A DNA stretch of 64,000 nucleotides from Halobaculum litoreum (GCF_030127125.1 NZ_CP126156.1:186001-250000), one strand, 5' to 3'. Numbered from the stretch's first letter, positions 35,277-43,991 are shown. Numbers and translations: made by a program. Notes: a model not told the origin generated them from the letters alone.

Positions 35277-36806
35277 ATGAGCCGAGACGACGGCGTCTAC
35301 CAGCACTACATCGACGGGGAGTGGACCGACGGGACGGGCGACGAGACGTTCGTCTCGGAGAACCCGGCCGACGGCGACGAACTGGGCGAGTTCCGCCGCG
35401 GCACCGAGGCCGACGTCGACCGCGCGGTCGCCGCCGCCGACGACGCCTTCGAAGAGTGGAAGCAGCTCTCGCACATCGACCGCGCGGAGTACCTCTGGGA
35501 CATCTACCACGAGCTGAAAGAGCGTCACCAAGAGTTGGGAGAGATCGTCACGATGGAGTGCGGCAAGGAGATCTCCGAAGGCAAAGCCGACGTGACGGAG
35601 GCGTGGCACATGGTCGAGTGGGCCGCCGGCGACGCGCGCCACCCCAAAGGCGACGTGATCCCCTCCGAAATCCCGAGCAAGGACGCGTACATGCGCCGCA
35701 AACCGCGCGGCGTGGTTGGGTGTATCACGCCGTGGAACTTCCCGGTCGCCATCCCGTTCTGGCACATGGCCGTCGCGCTCGTCGAGGGCAACACGGTCGT
35801 GTTCAAGCCCGCCGAGCAGACGCCGTGGTGTGCCCAGATCCTCGCGGAGATGTTCGAGGACGCCGGCGTGCCCGACGGCGTGTTCAACATGGTCCAGGGC
35901 TTCGGCGACGCGGGCAACGCTATCGTCGAGGACGACCGCGTCGACACCGTGCTGTTCACCGGGAGCGCAGAAGTCGGCCACAAGATCGCGAGCAAGGTCG
36001 GCGGCGAGCCGGGCAAACTGGCGGCGTGTGAGATGGGCGGGAAGAACAACATCGTCGTCACCGAGAAGGCCGATCTGGACACCGCGGTCCACTCGGCCAC
36101 CATGTCTTCGTTCAAGACGACCGGCCAGCGATGTGTCTCCTCGGAGCGCATCGTCGTCCACGAGGACGTGTACGACGAGTTCAAGGAGCGCTTCGTCGCC
36201 AACGCCGAGAGCGTCGCCGTCGGCGACCCACTGGACGAGAACACGTTCATGGGCCCGCTCATCGAGGCCGAGCACAAGGAGAAGGTCTCCCAGTACAACC
36301 AACTCGCGAAAGACGAGGGTGTGAACGTGCTCGTCGACCGCGAGGAACTGGACGACTCGGAGATCCCGGACGGCCACGAGGACGGCCACTGGGTCGGGCC
36401 GTTCGTGTACGAGGCCGACCCCCACGAGGACCTGCGCTGCACCCACGAGGAGGTGTTCGGCCCGCACGTGGCGCTGTTGAAGTACAGCGGCGACATCGAA
36501 GACGCCGTCGAGATCCACAACGACACGGATTACGGCCTCGCGGGTGCGATCATCTCGGAGGACTACCGCCAGATCAACTACTTCCGCGACAACGCGGAAA
36601 TCGGGCTGGCGTACGGGAACCTGCCCTGTATCGGCGCCGAAGTCCACCTGCCCTTTGGCGGCGTCAAGAAGTCCGGCAACGGCTACCCCAGCGCTCGTGA
36701 AGTGATCGAGGCGGTGACCGAGCGGACGGCGTGGACGCTGAACAACTCGAAGGACATCGAGATGGCACAGGGCCTCTCGGCCGACATCAAGACGAAGGAG
36801 GACTGA
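35277..36806 (+). CDS. NAD(P)-dependent aldehyde dehydrogenase
   Basis: A 509-residue ALDH. Active-site residues are N154 in TPWNFP, K177 in VFKPAE, E252 in CEMGGKN and the nucleophile C286 in TTGQRC. The cofactor motif FTGSAEVGHKI (about 227-237) is present. The length and insert near 350-370 are within family range. It is followed, after a structured spacer, by a xylose dehydrogenase-like gene. In haloarchaeal pentose oxidation the last step is alpha-ketoglutarate semialdehyde oxidation by an ALDH, so this role is plausible but not shown. Other semialdehyde substrates remain possible. CTATTTCACC (35246-35255) is a likely TATA box. Confidence 0.88.
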   Translation: MSRDDGVYQHYIDGEWTDGTGDETFVSENPADGDELGEFRRGTEADVDRAVAAADDAFEEWKQLSHIDRAEYLWDIYHELKERHQELGEIVTMECGKEISEGKADVTEAWHMVEWAAGDARHPKGDVIPSEIPSKDAYMRRKPRGVVGCITPWNFPVAIPFWHMAVALVEGNTVVFKPAEQTPWCAQILAEMFEDAGVPDGVFNMVQGFGDAGNAIVEDDRVDTVLFTGSAEVGHKIASKVGGEPGKLAACEMGGKNNIVVTEKADLDTAVHSATMSSFKTTGQRCVSSERIVVHEDVYDEFKERFVANAESVAVGDPLDENTFMGPLIEAEHKEKVSQYNQLAKDEGVNVLVDREELDDSEIPDGHEDGHWVGPFVYEADPHEDLRCTHEEVFGPHVALLKYSGDIEDAVEIHNDTDYGLAGAIISEDYRQINYFRDNAEIGLAYGNLPCIGAEVHLPFGGVKKSGNGYPSAREVIEAVTERTAWTLNNSKDIEMAQGLSADIKTKED

Positions 36807-37280
36807 GTCGGCGCGGAGCCGTCGGCGGTCGCCGTTCTTTGCCCATCGACGTCCGTACCCGTGGGTCAGCGGCGTAGTCCGGACCTCGAAAGGGGGGGAG
36901 GTCCGCTCCCTGTGACGCGCCGGAGGGTGTGGCTCCGGGGTCCGCGTCGCGGCGAGTCCGGCGTGGTGTGGGACGCCGACCGCGGCGCGGACGTGGTGTG
37001 GGTGTGCGTTCGTGCGTCGATGCGGTGCCGGGGGCGTCGGGTCGAAGCGGGAGTGGGAGCGGGAGTGCTCCGACCCTCCCGGGCGGATGGGCGAAGCGCC
37101 GTCGCCCGGGCGCCCCCGGTTCGCTCGGGACACGAGGTCCCGTGGCCCGCGAAGCCGAACCGGGGCGACCGAAACGGTCGCTCGTCCGGACACGCTGGGG
37201 GGGGGAGTACCCGGACGTGGGCTCGGTCCCGCGGCGTCAGTATCGGGGCGCGTTCGTTACTTCAAGACTCCGCCCGAATT

Positions 37281-37292
37281 ATCGGATCCGAT
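37281..37292. promoter_or_regulatory. 12-bp palindrome, candidate operator before xylose dehydrogenase
   Basis: ATCGGATCCGAT is a perfect palindrome lying 19 bases before the TATA-like GTTTAGC box. Imperfect flanking arms (CTTCAAGA ... TCTGAAG, about 37260-37299) extend the symmetry. This place and symmetry suit a sugar-responsive regulator; the regulator is unknown. Confidence 0.45.
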
Positions 37293-37310
37293 TCTGAAGC
37301 GGGCGACGCT

Positions 37311-37320
37311 GTTTAGCCCG
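37311..37320 (+). promoter_or_regulatory. TATA-like box for xylose dehydrogenase
   Basis: GTTTAGCCCG lies 20-29 bases before the GTG at 37340. Confidence 0.45.
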
Positions 37321-37339
37321 CGCGGCGGGACGAGGGCAC

Positions 37340-38410
37340 GTGTTCGACACGACCCTCGCGGCGGCCGGAGAGCGGGACTGGGACACCGGCGCGGTCGAGG
37401 AGCCGGTCCGGATCGCGACCGTCGGCTGCGGCAACTACGCCCGCAACGTCTCGATCCCGGCGATGGCCGAGGGCGCGTACGCGACGCCCGCCGTCGTCGT
37501 CAGCGGCGACCCGGACACCCGGGCGAGCCTCGCCGACGAGTTCGGCGTCACCGCGCTCGACTACGACGCGTACGCCGCGGGCGCCGCGACCGACGAGTAC
37601 GACGCGGTGTACGTCGCCACGCCGAACCGTCTCCACCTCCCGCACGCCGAGACCGCCGCCGACCACGGCAAACACGTGATCTGCGAGAAGCCGCTTGAGG
37701 CCACGGTCGACCGCGCCGACCGGCTCGTCGCCGCCTGCGACGCCGCCGACGTGCGGCTGATGACGGCCTACCGGATGCAGACCGACCCCGTGGTCCGCCG
37801 GGTCCGAGAGTTCGTCGCCGACGGCGGCATCGGCGACCTCCAGAGGGCGGCCGGCGACTTCACCTTCCCCGTCCTCGGCGGGAGCGCGGGTCCCGACCAG
37901 TGGCGCCTCGACCGTCGGCTCGCGGGCGGCGGCGCGCTGTACGACGTGGGCGTGTACCCGCTCAACACCGCGCGGTTCGTCGCCGGCGACGACCCGACCG
38001 CCGTCTCGGCGACGGTCCGGTCGCCGGATCCGGCGTTCGACGAGGTGGACCAACACGTCGACTTTCGCGTCGAGTTCGGGGGCGAGGACGGCTGGGTCGG
38101 GAACTTCTCGGCGTCGTTCTCGGGGCACCCGAACACGTCGCTGGAACTGCTCGGGAGCGACGGGCGGGTCGCCGTCCGCTCGGCGTTCGAGCCGGGCGCC
38201 GACCGCGAGGTGACCGTCGAGACGCCCGACGGGACGCTGACGGTCGCGGGCGCCGGCGCCGACGAGACCGTCGCGGAGTTCGACTACTTCGCGCACGCCG
38301 TGGCGACCGACGCGCCGATCGAACCCGACGGCGCCGACGGCCTCGTCGACGTCCGGACGCTGGCGGCGGTGCAGGAGGCGTCCGCGTCCGGCGGGCGGGT
38401 CGAACTGTGA
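37340..38410 (+). CDS. Gfo/Idh/MocA oxidoreductase, D-xylose 1-dehydrogenase type
   Basis: A 356-residue protein. An N-terminal leader (DTTLAAAGERDWDTGAVEEPV) is followed by the NADP-binding fold (RIATVGCGNYARNVSIP), VYVATPNRLHLPHA and the catalytic EKP motif (E116-K117-P118). The C-terminal domain contains AGGGALYDVGVYPLNTAR. The length and the extended N-terminus resemble the haloarchaeal Gfo6 xylose dehydrogenase, which oxidises D-xylose to xylonolactone with NADP. That identity is by resemblance; glucose or other aldoses cannot be excluded. The gene has its own promoter, with a palindrome just upstream, and follows an aldehyde dehydrogenase in the same direction. Confidence 0.82.
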   Translation: MFDTTLAAAGERDWDTGAVEEPVRIATVGCGNYARNVSIPAMAEGAYATPAVVVSGDPDTRASLADEFGVTALDYDAYAAGAATDEYDAVYVATPNRLHLPHAETAADHGKHVICEKPLEATVDRADRLVAACDAADVRLMTAYRMQTDPVVRRVREFVADGGIGDLQRAAGDFTFPVLGGSAGPDQWRLDRRLAGGGALYDVGVYPLNTARFVAGDDPTAVSATVRSPDPAFDEVDQHVDFRVEFGGEDGWVGNFSASFSGHPNTSLELLGSDGRVAVRSAFEPGADREVTVETPDGTLTVAGAGADETVAEFDYFAHAVATDAPIEPDGADGLVDVRTLAAVQEASASGGRVEL

Positions 38411-38706
38411 CGACCGGAGAGCGCGGCGGCTCGGCGGTCGGCCGGCGAAACGAAGGTGGACGGAGTGGAGTGGGGAGGCGGTGGTGTGCGCGGCCGTCGC
38501 GATGGACCCCTGATCGCGGAGCGGTCGCGCACGGTCGCGTCGGGCGCGGCGGCGCGGATTTTCGATTGCCAGCCTTCGACGAGAAAAGCGTCGGTCAGCC
38601 GGCATCGACGACTATCAGCGTAAGGGGCATAAATGCACCGGCACCGACCGACGGCGAGATCCGACGGCGGCGGTACGGTTATGTGGGCACGAGGGAAGGC
38701 GGGGGT

Positions 38707-38958
38707 ATGGTTCGGCTCGGGGCCGACACGCTGGTCGGGGGCGGCGAGGACCCCCTGGCACGCCCGCGGTGCGTCGTCGACCGGCGGCGGCTCGGCGAGC
38801 CGGGCGACACGCTCGGCCTCGCGGAGGGCGGCGTGGCGGAGCTGTTGCGCGTCGAGGAGGTGCCGCTGGCGCACGTCGACGTGGCGCCCGACCTCCGGGA
38901 GCGACTGTGTCACCTGCTCGACGGCGAACGCACCGTGTTCCTCCACTACCTCGAGTGA
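38707..38958 (+). CDS. Small conserved haloarchaeal protein of unknown function
   Basis: An 83-residue acidic protein (RLGADTLVGGGEDPLARP, ELLRVEEVPLAHVDVAPD, HLLDGERTVFLHYLE). No signal, membrane segment or known motif is evident. The upstream frame is a low-complexity shadow, so the ATG at 38707 is used; GTTATGTGG (about 38679-38687) gives fitting promoter spacing. The 296-bp spacer before it holds no gene that I can support, only a second TATA-like CATAAATG (about 38629-38636). It is convergent to the nitrilase gene. Confidence 0.55.
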   Translation: MVRLGADTLVGGGEDPLARPRCVVDRRRLGEPGDTLGLAEGGVAELLRVEEVPLAHVDVAPDLRERLCHLLDGERTVFLHYLE

Positions 38959-38985
38959 GGCGTCCCCGTCGCCCGGTCGCCGCCG

Positions 38986-39798
38986 TCAGTACTCCCGCCG
39001 GTCGTCCAGCGCGGGGAACTCCCCGCGGACGCTCGCGACGCGCTCGGGGTCGACCGCGGCGGTGACGAGCGCGGGCTCGTCGCCGGCGGACGCCACCGTC
39101 GTCCCCCACGGGTCGTACACCGTCGAGCGGCCCACCAGGTCCGCGTCCTCGAAGCTCCCCGAGCCGTTCACCGTCGCGACGTACGCGAGGTTCTCGATGG
39201 CCCGCGCCCGCGGGAGCGTCCGCCAGTGTTCGACCCGCGGGTACGGCCACGCGCTCGGGACGAGCACGAGGTCGGCGCCCTCGTCGGCGAGCGCCCGGAA
39301 CTGCTCGGGGAACCGGAGGTCGTAACACGTCGTCACGGCGACGCGGAAGCCGAGCAGGTCGACGACCGGCAGCCGCTCGCCGGGCGTGAGCAGCCGGGTC
39401 TCGGCGGACTCGTAGCCGAACAGGTGGTGCTTGCGGTAGACGGCCAGCCGTTCGCCGTCGGCGTCGAACAGGACGGCGGTGTTCGCCAGCCCCTCCTCGG
39501 CGGGGACGGCCTCGCCGTCGGCGGCGCTGGCGGCCAGATCCTCGACGACGGAGCCGGCCAACAGCGCCACGCCGTGCTCGCGGGCGGCCTCGCGCAGCCG
39601 GGTGAGCGTCGGGCCGACGAGCGACTCGGCGCCGCGCTCGTACGCCTCGAACGCGAAGTAGCCGACGTTCCACAGCTCCGGGAGCGCGACCAGGTCCGCC
39701 CCGTCGGCGGCCGCGCGTTCGATCGCGTCGAGCGCGCGGTCGCGGTTGCCGTTGCGGTCGGCCTCGCGGACCTCCAGCTGCGCGAGCGCGAGCCTCAT
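38986..39798 (-). CDS. Carbon-nitrogen hydrolase (nitrilase superfamily)
   Basis: A 270-residue enzyme with the Glu-Lys-Cys triad of the superfamily: E41 in ALPELWN, K123 in YRKHHLFG and C158 in VAVTTCYDLRFPE. The conserved end HWRTLPRARAIENLAYVATVN is also present. Members hydrolyse amides; close relatives act as omega-amidases or on deaminated glutathione, which is possible here. Soluble and cytoplasmic. Its start overlaps the stop of the SRPBCC gene by four bases (ATGA), so the two are co-translated. Confidence 0.87.
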   Translation of the reverse strand: MRLALAQLEVREADRNGNRDRALDAIERAAADGADLVALPELWNVGYFAFEAYERGAESLVGPTLTRLREAAREHGVALLAGSVVEDLAASAADGEAVPAEEGLANTAVLFDADGERLAVYRKHHLFGYESAETRLLTPGERLPVVDLLGFRVAVTTCYDLRFPEQFRALADEGADLVLVPSAWPYPRVEHWRTLPRARAIENLAYVATVNGSGSFEDADLVGRSTVYDPWGTTVASAGDEPALVTAAVDPERVASVRGEFPALDDRREY

Positions 39799-40223
39799 GC
39801 CAGCCCCAGGTCGCGCTGGAGCGCCCGTTCGAGGTTGTCCAGTTCGTCGCCGAACTTCCGCTCGAAGAACGACTCGACGCCCGGGAGCCGTCCGTCGACG
39901 ACGAACTCGTTGACGAGGCGGGCGCGGCCGTCCTCGGTCTCGGAGACGGTGTGCTCGCCGGTGACGCGGAACGCCCGCGACTTCCCGACGAACTTCACGT
40001 ACTCGGGCGGGTCCTTGCGCACCTCCTCGGTGTCGACCCCGATGCTGGAGCGGATCACCGGGATCGGCAGGCGGACGTGCCACGTCGCGGTGCCGTCGTC
40101 GTGCACCTCGTACTCGTCGACGACGCTGATCGCCCCGGCGCGCTTGGCCGGATCGGCGATGAACGCCCAGACGTCCTCCGGGTCGGCGTCGAAGACGAAC
40201 TCCCGGCGTACGCGTACGGTCAT
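39795..40223 (-). CDS. SRPBCC-superfamily protein
   Basis: A 142-residue protein of the START/polyketide-cyclase-like helix-grip fold: RVRREFVFDADPEDVWAFIAD at the N-terminus, a central antiparallel sheet (WHVRLPIP, GEHTVSETEDGRARLVNEF) and a long C-terminal helix (FFERKFGDELDNLERALQ). This fold binds hydrophobic ligands in a cavity; catalysis is not implied. It is upstream of and coupled to the nitrilase-type hydrolase. CGTTTTTTCG (40247-40256) is the likely TATA box. Confidence 0.8.
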   Translation of the reverse strand: MTVRVRREFVFDADPEDVWAFIADPAKRAGAISVVDEYEVHDDGTATWHVRLPIPVIRSSIGVDTEEVRKDPPEYVKFVGKSRAFRVTGEHTVSETEDGRARLVNEFVVDGRLPGVESFFERKFGDELDNLERALQRDLGLA

Positions 40224-40375
40224 CGAGTCGGGCTACGGGCGCGGGGCGAAAAAACGGGGTGGTTGCGGCGGCCGAGGGGACGCCCGACGCGGCGGCGCCC
40301 GCCGGGGGACGGGCGACGGCGCCGAGCGAGCGCGGCCGCTCGGGGCGAGCGCGCTCGCCGGCAGAAGCCGCGCGG

Positions 40376-40600
40376 CTACGACAGTTCGACGCGCCACGTC
40401 GTGGAGCGGGCGCGGCCCCACTTCTCGATGTCGACCTCGTCGGCCTTCTCCGCGAGCGTCGGGAGGCGCGAGCCGACCTGCTTGGCGGACAGCCCGATGG
40501 CCTCGGCGATGTTCTTCGCTCGGAAGTACTCCTCCCCCCTGGAGACGCTGTCGCGCAGGTACGCGAGGATGCGTTTCTCCTCGTCGGTGTACTCCGTCAT
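40376..40600 (-). CDS. Small winged-helix DNA-binding protein
   Basis: A 74-residue protein. Helices DEEKRILAYLRDSVSRG and FRAKNIAEAIGLSAKQVGSRLPTLAEKA form a helix-turn-helix, with the wing KWGRARSTTWRVELS at the end. It is one of a highly conserved set of haloarchaeal single-domain winged-helix proteins, probably a transcription factor or chromatin protein. A TATA-like GTTAAGAACG lies about 30-40 bases before the ATG. Target unknown. Confidence 0.75.
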   Translation of the reverse strand: MTEYTDEEKRILAYLRDSVSRGEEYFRAKNIAEAIGLSAKQVGSRLPTLAEKADEVDIEKWGRARSTTWRVELS

Positions 40601-40688
40601 TTGTGCTACCTTACTCTACTGTGTGCGCGTTCTTAACGCTTCCCTCGGTGGCGAACGGCGGGTCCGACCGTCGACGACGAGCCTCCCG

Positions 40689-40874
40689 TCAGGCGTCGAA
40701 CGCCTGCACCGCGACGACCGCCAGCGTCGCCGCCGCCATCGCGAGCGCGAACCCCCACGCCATCACGATCTGGGAGGCGCCGGCGATCATGAACCCGGCG
40801 CCGACGACCGCCAGCGCCGCGAACGCCAGCGCCACGCCGATCGCCTTGTCGCTCTCGAGGGTTTCGGTTGCCAT
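40689..40874 (-). CDS. Tiny two-helix membrane protein
   Basis: A 61-residue protein. After ETLESDKAIG it has two hydrophobic helices (about residues 12-31 and 35-57) and ends QAFDA. Both helices are Ala/Val-rich. Homologues of this size are common in haloarchaea and uncharacterised. CGTTAGGTA, some 25-30 bases upstream, is the likely TATA box. It is divergent from the WHy/LEA14 gene. Confidence 0.6.
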   Translation of the reverse strand: MATETLESDKAIGVALAFAALAVVGAGFMIAGASQIVMAWGFALAMAAATLAVVAVQAFDA

Positions 40875-41028
40875 ACTCGTGGCTCCGACGGAGCGTACCT
40901 AACGCTTGCGGAAGGCGGAGACGGGGGCGGGCGCGGCCGTCCGGGCCGCCGCGGCGTTCGCGCGGCGGGACAACGAACTGACAGCCGGCGAGCAGACTTT
41001 TGACGGCGGCCGGCGGAGCCGTCGGACG

Positions 41029-42249
41029 ATGACCGGGAACCCGGGACCGCGCCGTCCGACCGGCGGCGGCGACCGCGCCGTCTCGACCGTCGGAGTCGTC
41101 GCCGTCGTCGTCGTCGTGCTCGTCGCCTCGGTGGGCGGGGCGTTCGCGCTGGGCGTCGTCGGCGCGCCGTCGGTCGTGGGCGTCGAGAACCGCTTCGGCG
41201 AGGTGACGACGGAGACGACGACCGTCGAGAGCGACCTGATCGTGAACAACCCGAACCCGATCGGCGTCCAACTCGGCGGGCTCACCGCCGACTACGCCGT
41301 GTCCATGAACGGGATCACGATGGCCGAAGGGACGAAGGAGGGAGTCGAGGTCACGACCGGGAACGCCTCCCTCCCGTTCACCACGTCGCTCGACAACTCG
41401 AAGATCCCCGCGTGGTGGGTGAGCCACGTGTCCAACGGCGAGCACACCGACCTCCGGGTGGACGCGGACGTCCACTCGTCGCTCGTCGGGCGTAGCTACG
41501 CGACGCAGGTGAGCCGCGACGTGAACACCTCGATCGTCGAGGCGTTCCGGACGGACGAGCCGAAGCCCCTCGACGCGAGTTCGGCGGTGGTGTCCGACCC
41601 CGTGTTGGTCCTCGAGCGCACGGAGGCCGACTGGGGGACGGTGACCAACGAGACCACCGAGGTCGAGATGACGCTGTACCTCCGGAACCCGAAGTCGTAC
41701 CCGATCGCCGTCTCCGAGATCGGCTACGACATCCACATGAACGACATCACGATGGGGAGCGGCGAGGCCGGGCGGACGACCGTCATCCCGCCGGGGGAGA
41801 CGGTCGCGCTCGAGGCGACCACCGCGATCCGCACCCAGCGCCTCGACGAGTGGTGGGTGTCGCACCTCCGGCGCGACCAGGTGACGAACCTCACGATGCC
41901 GTTCTACCTCGTCGTCGACCTCTCGGAGACGGGCGCGGGCGAACGGCGGATCGAACTCGACGGCTACCGGCGCACCGTCGAGACGGACGTCTTCGGGACG
42001 AAGAACGCGAGCGGCGACGCCGCGGGCGACGCGGACGCGAGCGACGACGGTTCGTCGGACGAGTCGACCCCGAGCGATGGGACGGCGACCGCGACGGCGA
42101 CGCCGACCGACACGCCGGACGGCTCCGACGGCGGGCTGGTCGGGGAGTCGACCCCGACGGCCACGCCGACAGCGGCGCCCACGGCGACGCCGACCCCGAC
42201 CGGGAACACGACGACGACCGACGACGGCGGGCTGTTCGCGCTGTGGTGA
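41029..42249 (+). CDS. Membrane-anchored protein with two WHy/LEA14 domains
   Basis: A 406-residue protein. The N-terminus GDRAVSTVGVVAVVVVVLV resembles a type IV pilin-type signal (basic residue, AVST, then a long hydrophobic helix). Two related WHy/LEA14 domains follow: NNPNPIGVQLGGLTADYAV to about residue 165 and RNPKSYPIAVSEIGYDIHM to about 320, both ending in WWVSH segments. The last 75 residues are a Ser/Thr/Asp/Pro-rich low-complexity tail. The protein is therefore probably outside the cell, anchored by the N-terminal helix. LEA14 domains are linked to desiccation and low water activity. ACTTTTGAC (40996-41004) is the likely TATA box. Confidence 0.78.
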   Translation: MTGNPGPRRPTGGGDRAVSTVGVVAVVVVVLVASVGGAFALGVVGAPSVVGVENRFGEVTTETTTVESDLIVNNPNPIGVQLGGLTADYAVSMNGITMAEGTKEGVEVTTGNASLPFTTSLDNSKIPAWWVSHVSNGEHTDLRVDADVHSSLVGRSYATQVSRDVNTSIVEAFRTDEPKPLDASSAVVSDPVLVLERTEADWGTVTNETTEVEMTLYLRNPKSYPIAVSEIGYDIHMNDITMGSGEAGRTTVIPPGETVALEATTAIRTQRLDEWWVSHLRRDQVTNLTMPFYLVVDLSETGAGERRIELDGYRRTVETDVFGTKNASGDAAGDADASDDGSSDESTPSDGTATATATPTDTPDGSDGGLVGESTPTATPTAAPTATPTPTGNTTTTDDGGLFALW

Positions 42250-42310
42250 GCGTGTGCCCCCGCGACACGGTGCCGACAAGGCTTTGTCGGCGGGGGGACT
42301 GACGTACGAC

Positions 42311-42768
42311 CATGCCTCGGAGTATCACCGCTCCTGATCGAGTTCTCGGACGGTAACGCAACCACCTCCGCGGACGGCGATGCCATCGTCGTCGAGGTGG
42401 ACGGAGAGGCGTACGAACTGACCCGCGAAGCCGCCGCCGACCTGCGGGAGTCGCTGACGGACGCGCTCACCGAGCGCCGGGAGTTCTTCCGGACCGCCGG
42501 GGAGTTCCGCGCCGACGGCTCGTACGTCGTCTCGCGCAAGGCCGCCGACTCGGCGGGCAACGCCAAGGTGTTCGACTCCTTCGAGGAACTGCGCCGCCTG
42601 TACGACCGCCTACCGGAGACGTTCGACGCCGACGACGTGGGACGCACCGGGATCACCGGCTCGCGGCGTCACATGGTGATCCGCCACTTCGCCGAGCACC
42701 CGGCGTTCGACTGCCGGATCCACCGCCGGAACCCGCTCGCGGGTCGGAAAACGGACGGCGAGGAGTAG
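42311..42768 (+). pseudogene. Small haloarchaeal protein, frame change near the N-terminus
   Basis: The long frame codes LIEFSDGNATTSADGDAIVVEVDGEAYE, then ALTERREFFRTAGEFRADGSYVVSR and GRTGITGSRRHMVIRHFAEHPAF to a TAG at 42766. A good ATG (42311) with a TATA-like GCTTTGTCGG (about 42279-42288) lies one frame off, so a base is probably missing near 42325-42335. Without repair, translation might begin at a GTG at 42397. The repaired length is about 152 residues. The basic GSRRHMVIRH segment suggests nucleic-acid contact, but there is no known function. Confidence 0.55.
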
Positions 42769-42849
42769 TTCCCGACGGGTCCCGAGGACGTCGGACCCGG
42801 GCACGGTCCGGTCCCCGTCCCTCGGCCGATCGCCCCGCGTGCCGCCGGC

Positions 42850-43881
42850 CTACTCGATCGTGACGAACTCGTTCTCCTCGTTGAGCGCGAGGTTCGCCGA
42901 CACCTCGGCGATCCGCATCGCGTACTGGGCGGTCTCCTGGAGGCTGACGAGCACCTCGCGCACCTGGAGGAGCTGCGCGTTCGACATCTCCGGCAGGTCG
43001 GTGAGGATGTCCTCCTCGCGGTCCTTGAGCTCGCGGAACAGGTACTTCACCTCGATGGTGAGCGCGTAGTCGCGCTTGACGGCCGCCTCGACGGCCATCG
43101 CCGTGATCTCGTCGACCTGGTCGGTGAAGTCGCGGATCCGCCGCATCGTCGCGTCGTCGACGCCGAGCGTGTTCCCCTCCGCCTCCATGGCGATCTCGGC
43201 GATGTCCTCGGCGTTGTCGGCGATCAGTTCGAGGTTCTTCGCGATCGACCGGTAGCCGATCAGCGGGAACCCGGAGTCGAGACCCACCGCGCGCGCGAGG
43301 TTCGGGTTCTGGTACGCCGTGAAGATGAGGCGCAACAGGAGGACGAAGATCTTGTTCGCCTGCCGCTCGCGGTTGAGCGCGCGCTGGGCGAGGTCGGCGT
43401 TGCCGTGCGCGAGCGCCTTCACCGCCTCCCCGCGCATCGTCGAGCCGGTGTTCTCCAGCCGCTCGAGAAGGTTGTCGAGCGTGAAGTCCTCGGGGTCGAC
43501 CGAACAGCGGATGGCGATGTTCTCCGGCGTCTCCTCGATGACGCCCAGCCCCATGAGCTGTGTCTCGGCCTTGTAGACGGCGTTGATGTGGTCGGAGCCG
43601 AGGGCGCCGTCCTTCGTCGTGATGTTGATCACGCGCCGCCCGAGCACGTACTGTGCGAGGATCGCCCGCTCGAGGGCGTCGGCGTCGAGGTTGTCCGCGT
43701 GGAGCGTCGCCTCCGCGTCCTCCGTGCTCGCGGACTCCGGGAGCACCGTCAGCGTCCCCTTCCCGCCCATCCGAAGCGACACCTCGTCGCCCTTCTGGAC
43801 GTTCTGTTCTTTCGCCCACTCGGCGGGCAGCGTCATCGCCAGCGTCGAGGGGCCCAGTCGTTGGACCTTCCGCGTCTCCAT
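42850..43881 (-). CDS. AbrB-PhoU fusion regulator
   Basis: A 343-residue protein. The N-terminal 50 residues are a SpoVT/AbrB-type swapped-hairpin DNA-binding domain (ETRKVQRLGPSTLAMTLPAEWA, KGDEVSLRMG). The rest is a long helical region with two PhoU-like repeats, including YKAETQLMGLGVIEE, LIADNAEDIAEIAMEAEG and FTDQVDEITAMAVEAAVKRDY. PhoU-family proteins help to control phosphate uptake or related ion channels; archaeal AbrB-PhoU fusions are probable phosphate or potassium regulators. No phosphate transporter is adjacent. The acidic end NEENEFVTIE is typical. Confidence 0.85.
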   Translation of the reverse strand: METRKVQRLGPSTLAMTLPAEWAKEQNVQKGDEVSLRMGGKGTLTVLPESASTEDAEATLHADNLDADALERAILAQYVLGRRVINITTKDGALGSDHINAVYKAETQLMGLGVIEETPENIAIRCSVDPEDFTLDNLLERLENTGSTMRGEAVKALAHGNADLAQRALNRERQANKIFVLLLRLIFTAYQNPNLARAVGLDSGFPLIGYRSIAKNLELIADNAEDIAEIAMEAEGNTLGVDDATMRRIRDFTDQVDEITAMAVEAAVKRDYALTIEVKYLFRELKDREEDILTDLPEMSNAQLLQVREVLVSLQETAQYAMRIAEVSANLALNEENEFVTIE

Positions 43882-43991
43882 AGCTATCCGGATCCCCTAT
43901 ACGACCTTAACCTTGACCCTATGTCCATAATACCCGTGGCGAGATATGTAAGGATCGACTGCCCGGTTTATGAGGGGCCGCCGGGTCGCGA

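Larger units (their letters stand above)
36807..37339. other. 533-bp G-rich spacer with several strong hairpins
   Basis: No credible protein is coded here: open frames are basic and lack haloarchaeal composition. Perfect stems are visible: 36880-36887 with 36898-36905 (8 bp, 10-base loop), 37089-37094 with 37102-37107 (6 bp) and 37165-37171 with 37175-37181 (7 bp, AAA loop). There are G runs at 36892-36898 and near 37197-37205. A TCTTT stretch just after the aldehyde dehydrogenase stop could end its transcript. The last 80 bases hold a 12-bp palindrome and the promoter of the next gene. A structured RNA is possible. Confidence 0.5.

Noticed and set aside
36880-37181. RNase P RNA or SRP RNA in the structured spacer
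   Set aside because: I looked for the conserved RNase P sequence blocks and the SRP domain IV loop and saw none. Hairpins alone do not support either.
36861-37698. Several open frames in the spacer before the xylose dehydrogenase gene
   Set aside because: Arg/Gly-rich products, no family, and they run into the xylose dehydrogenase gene in wrong frames.
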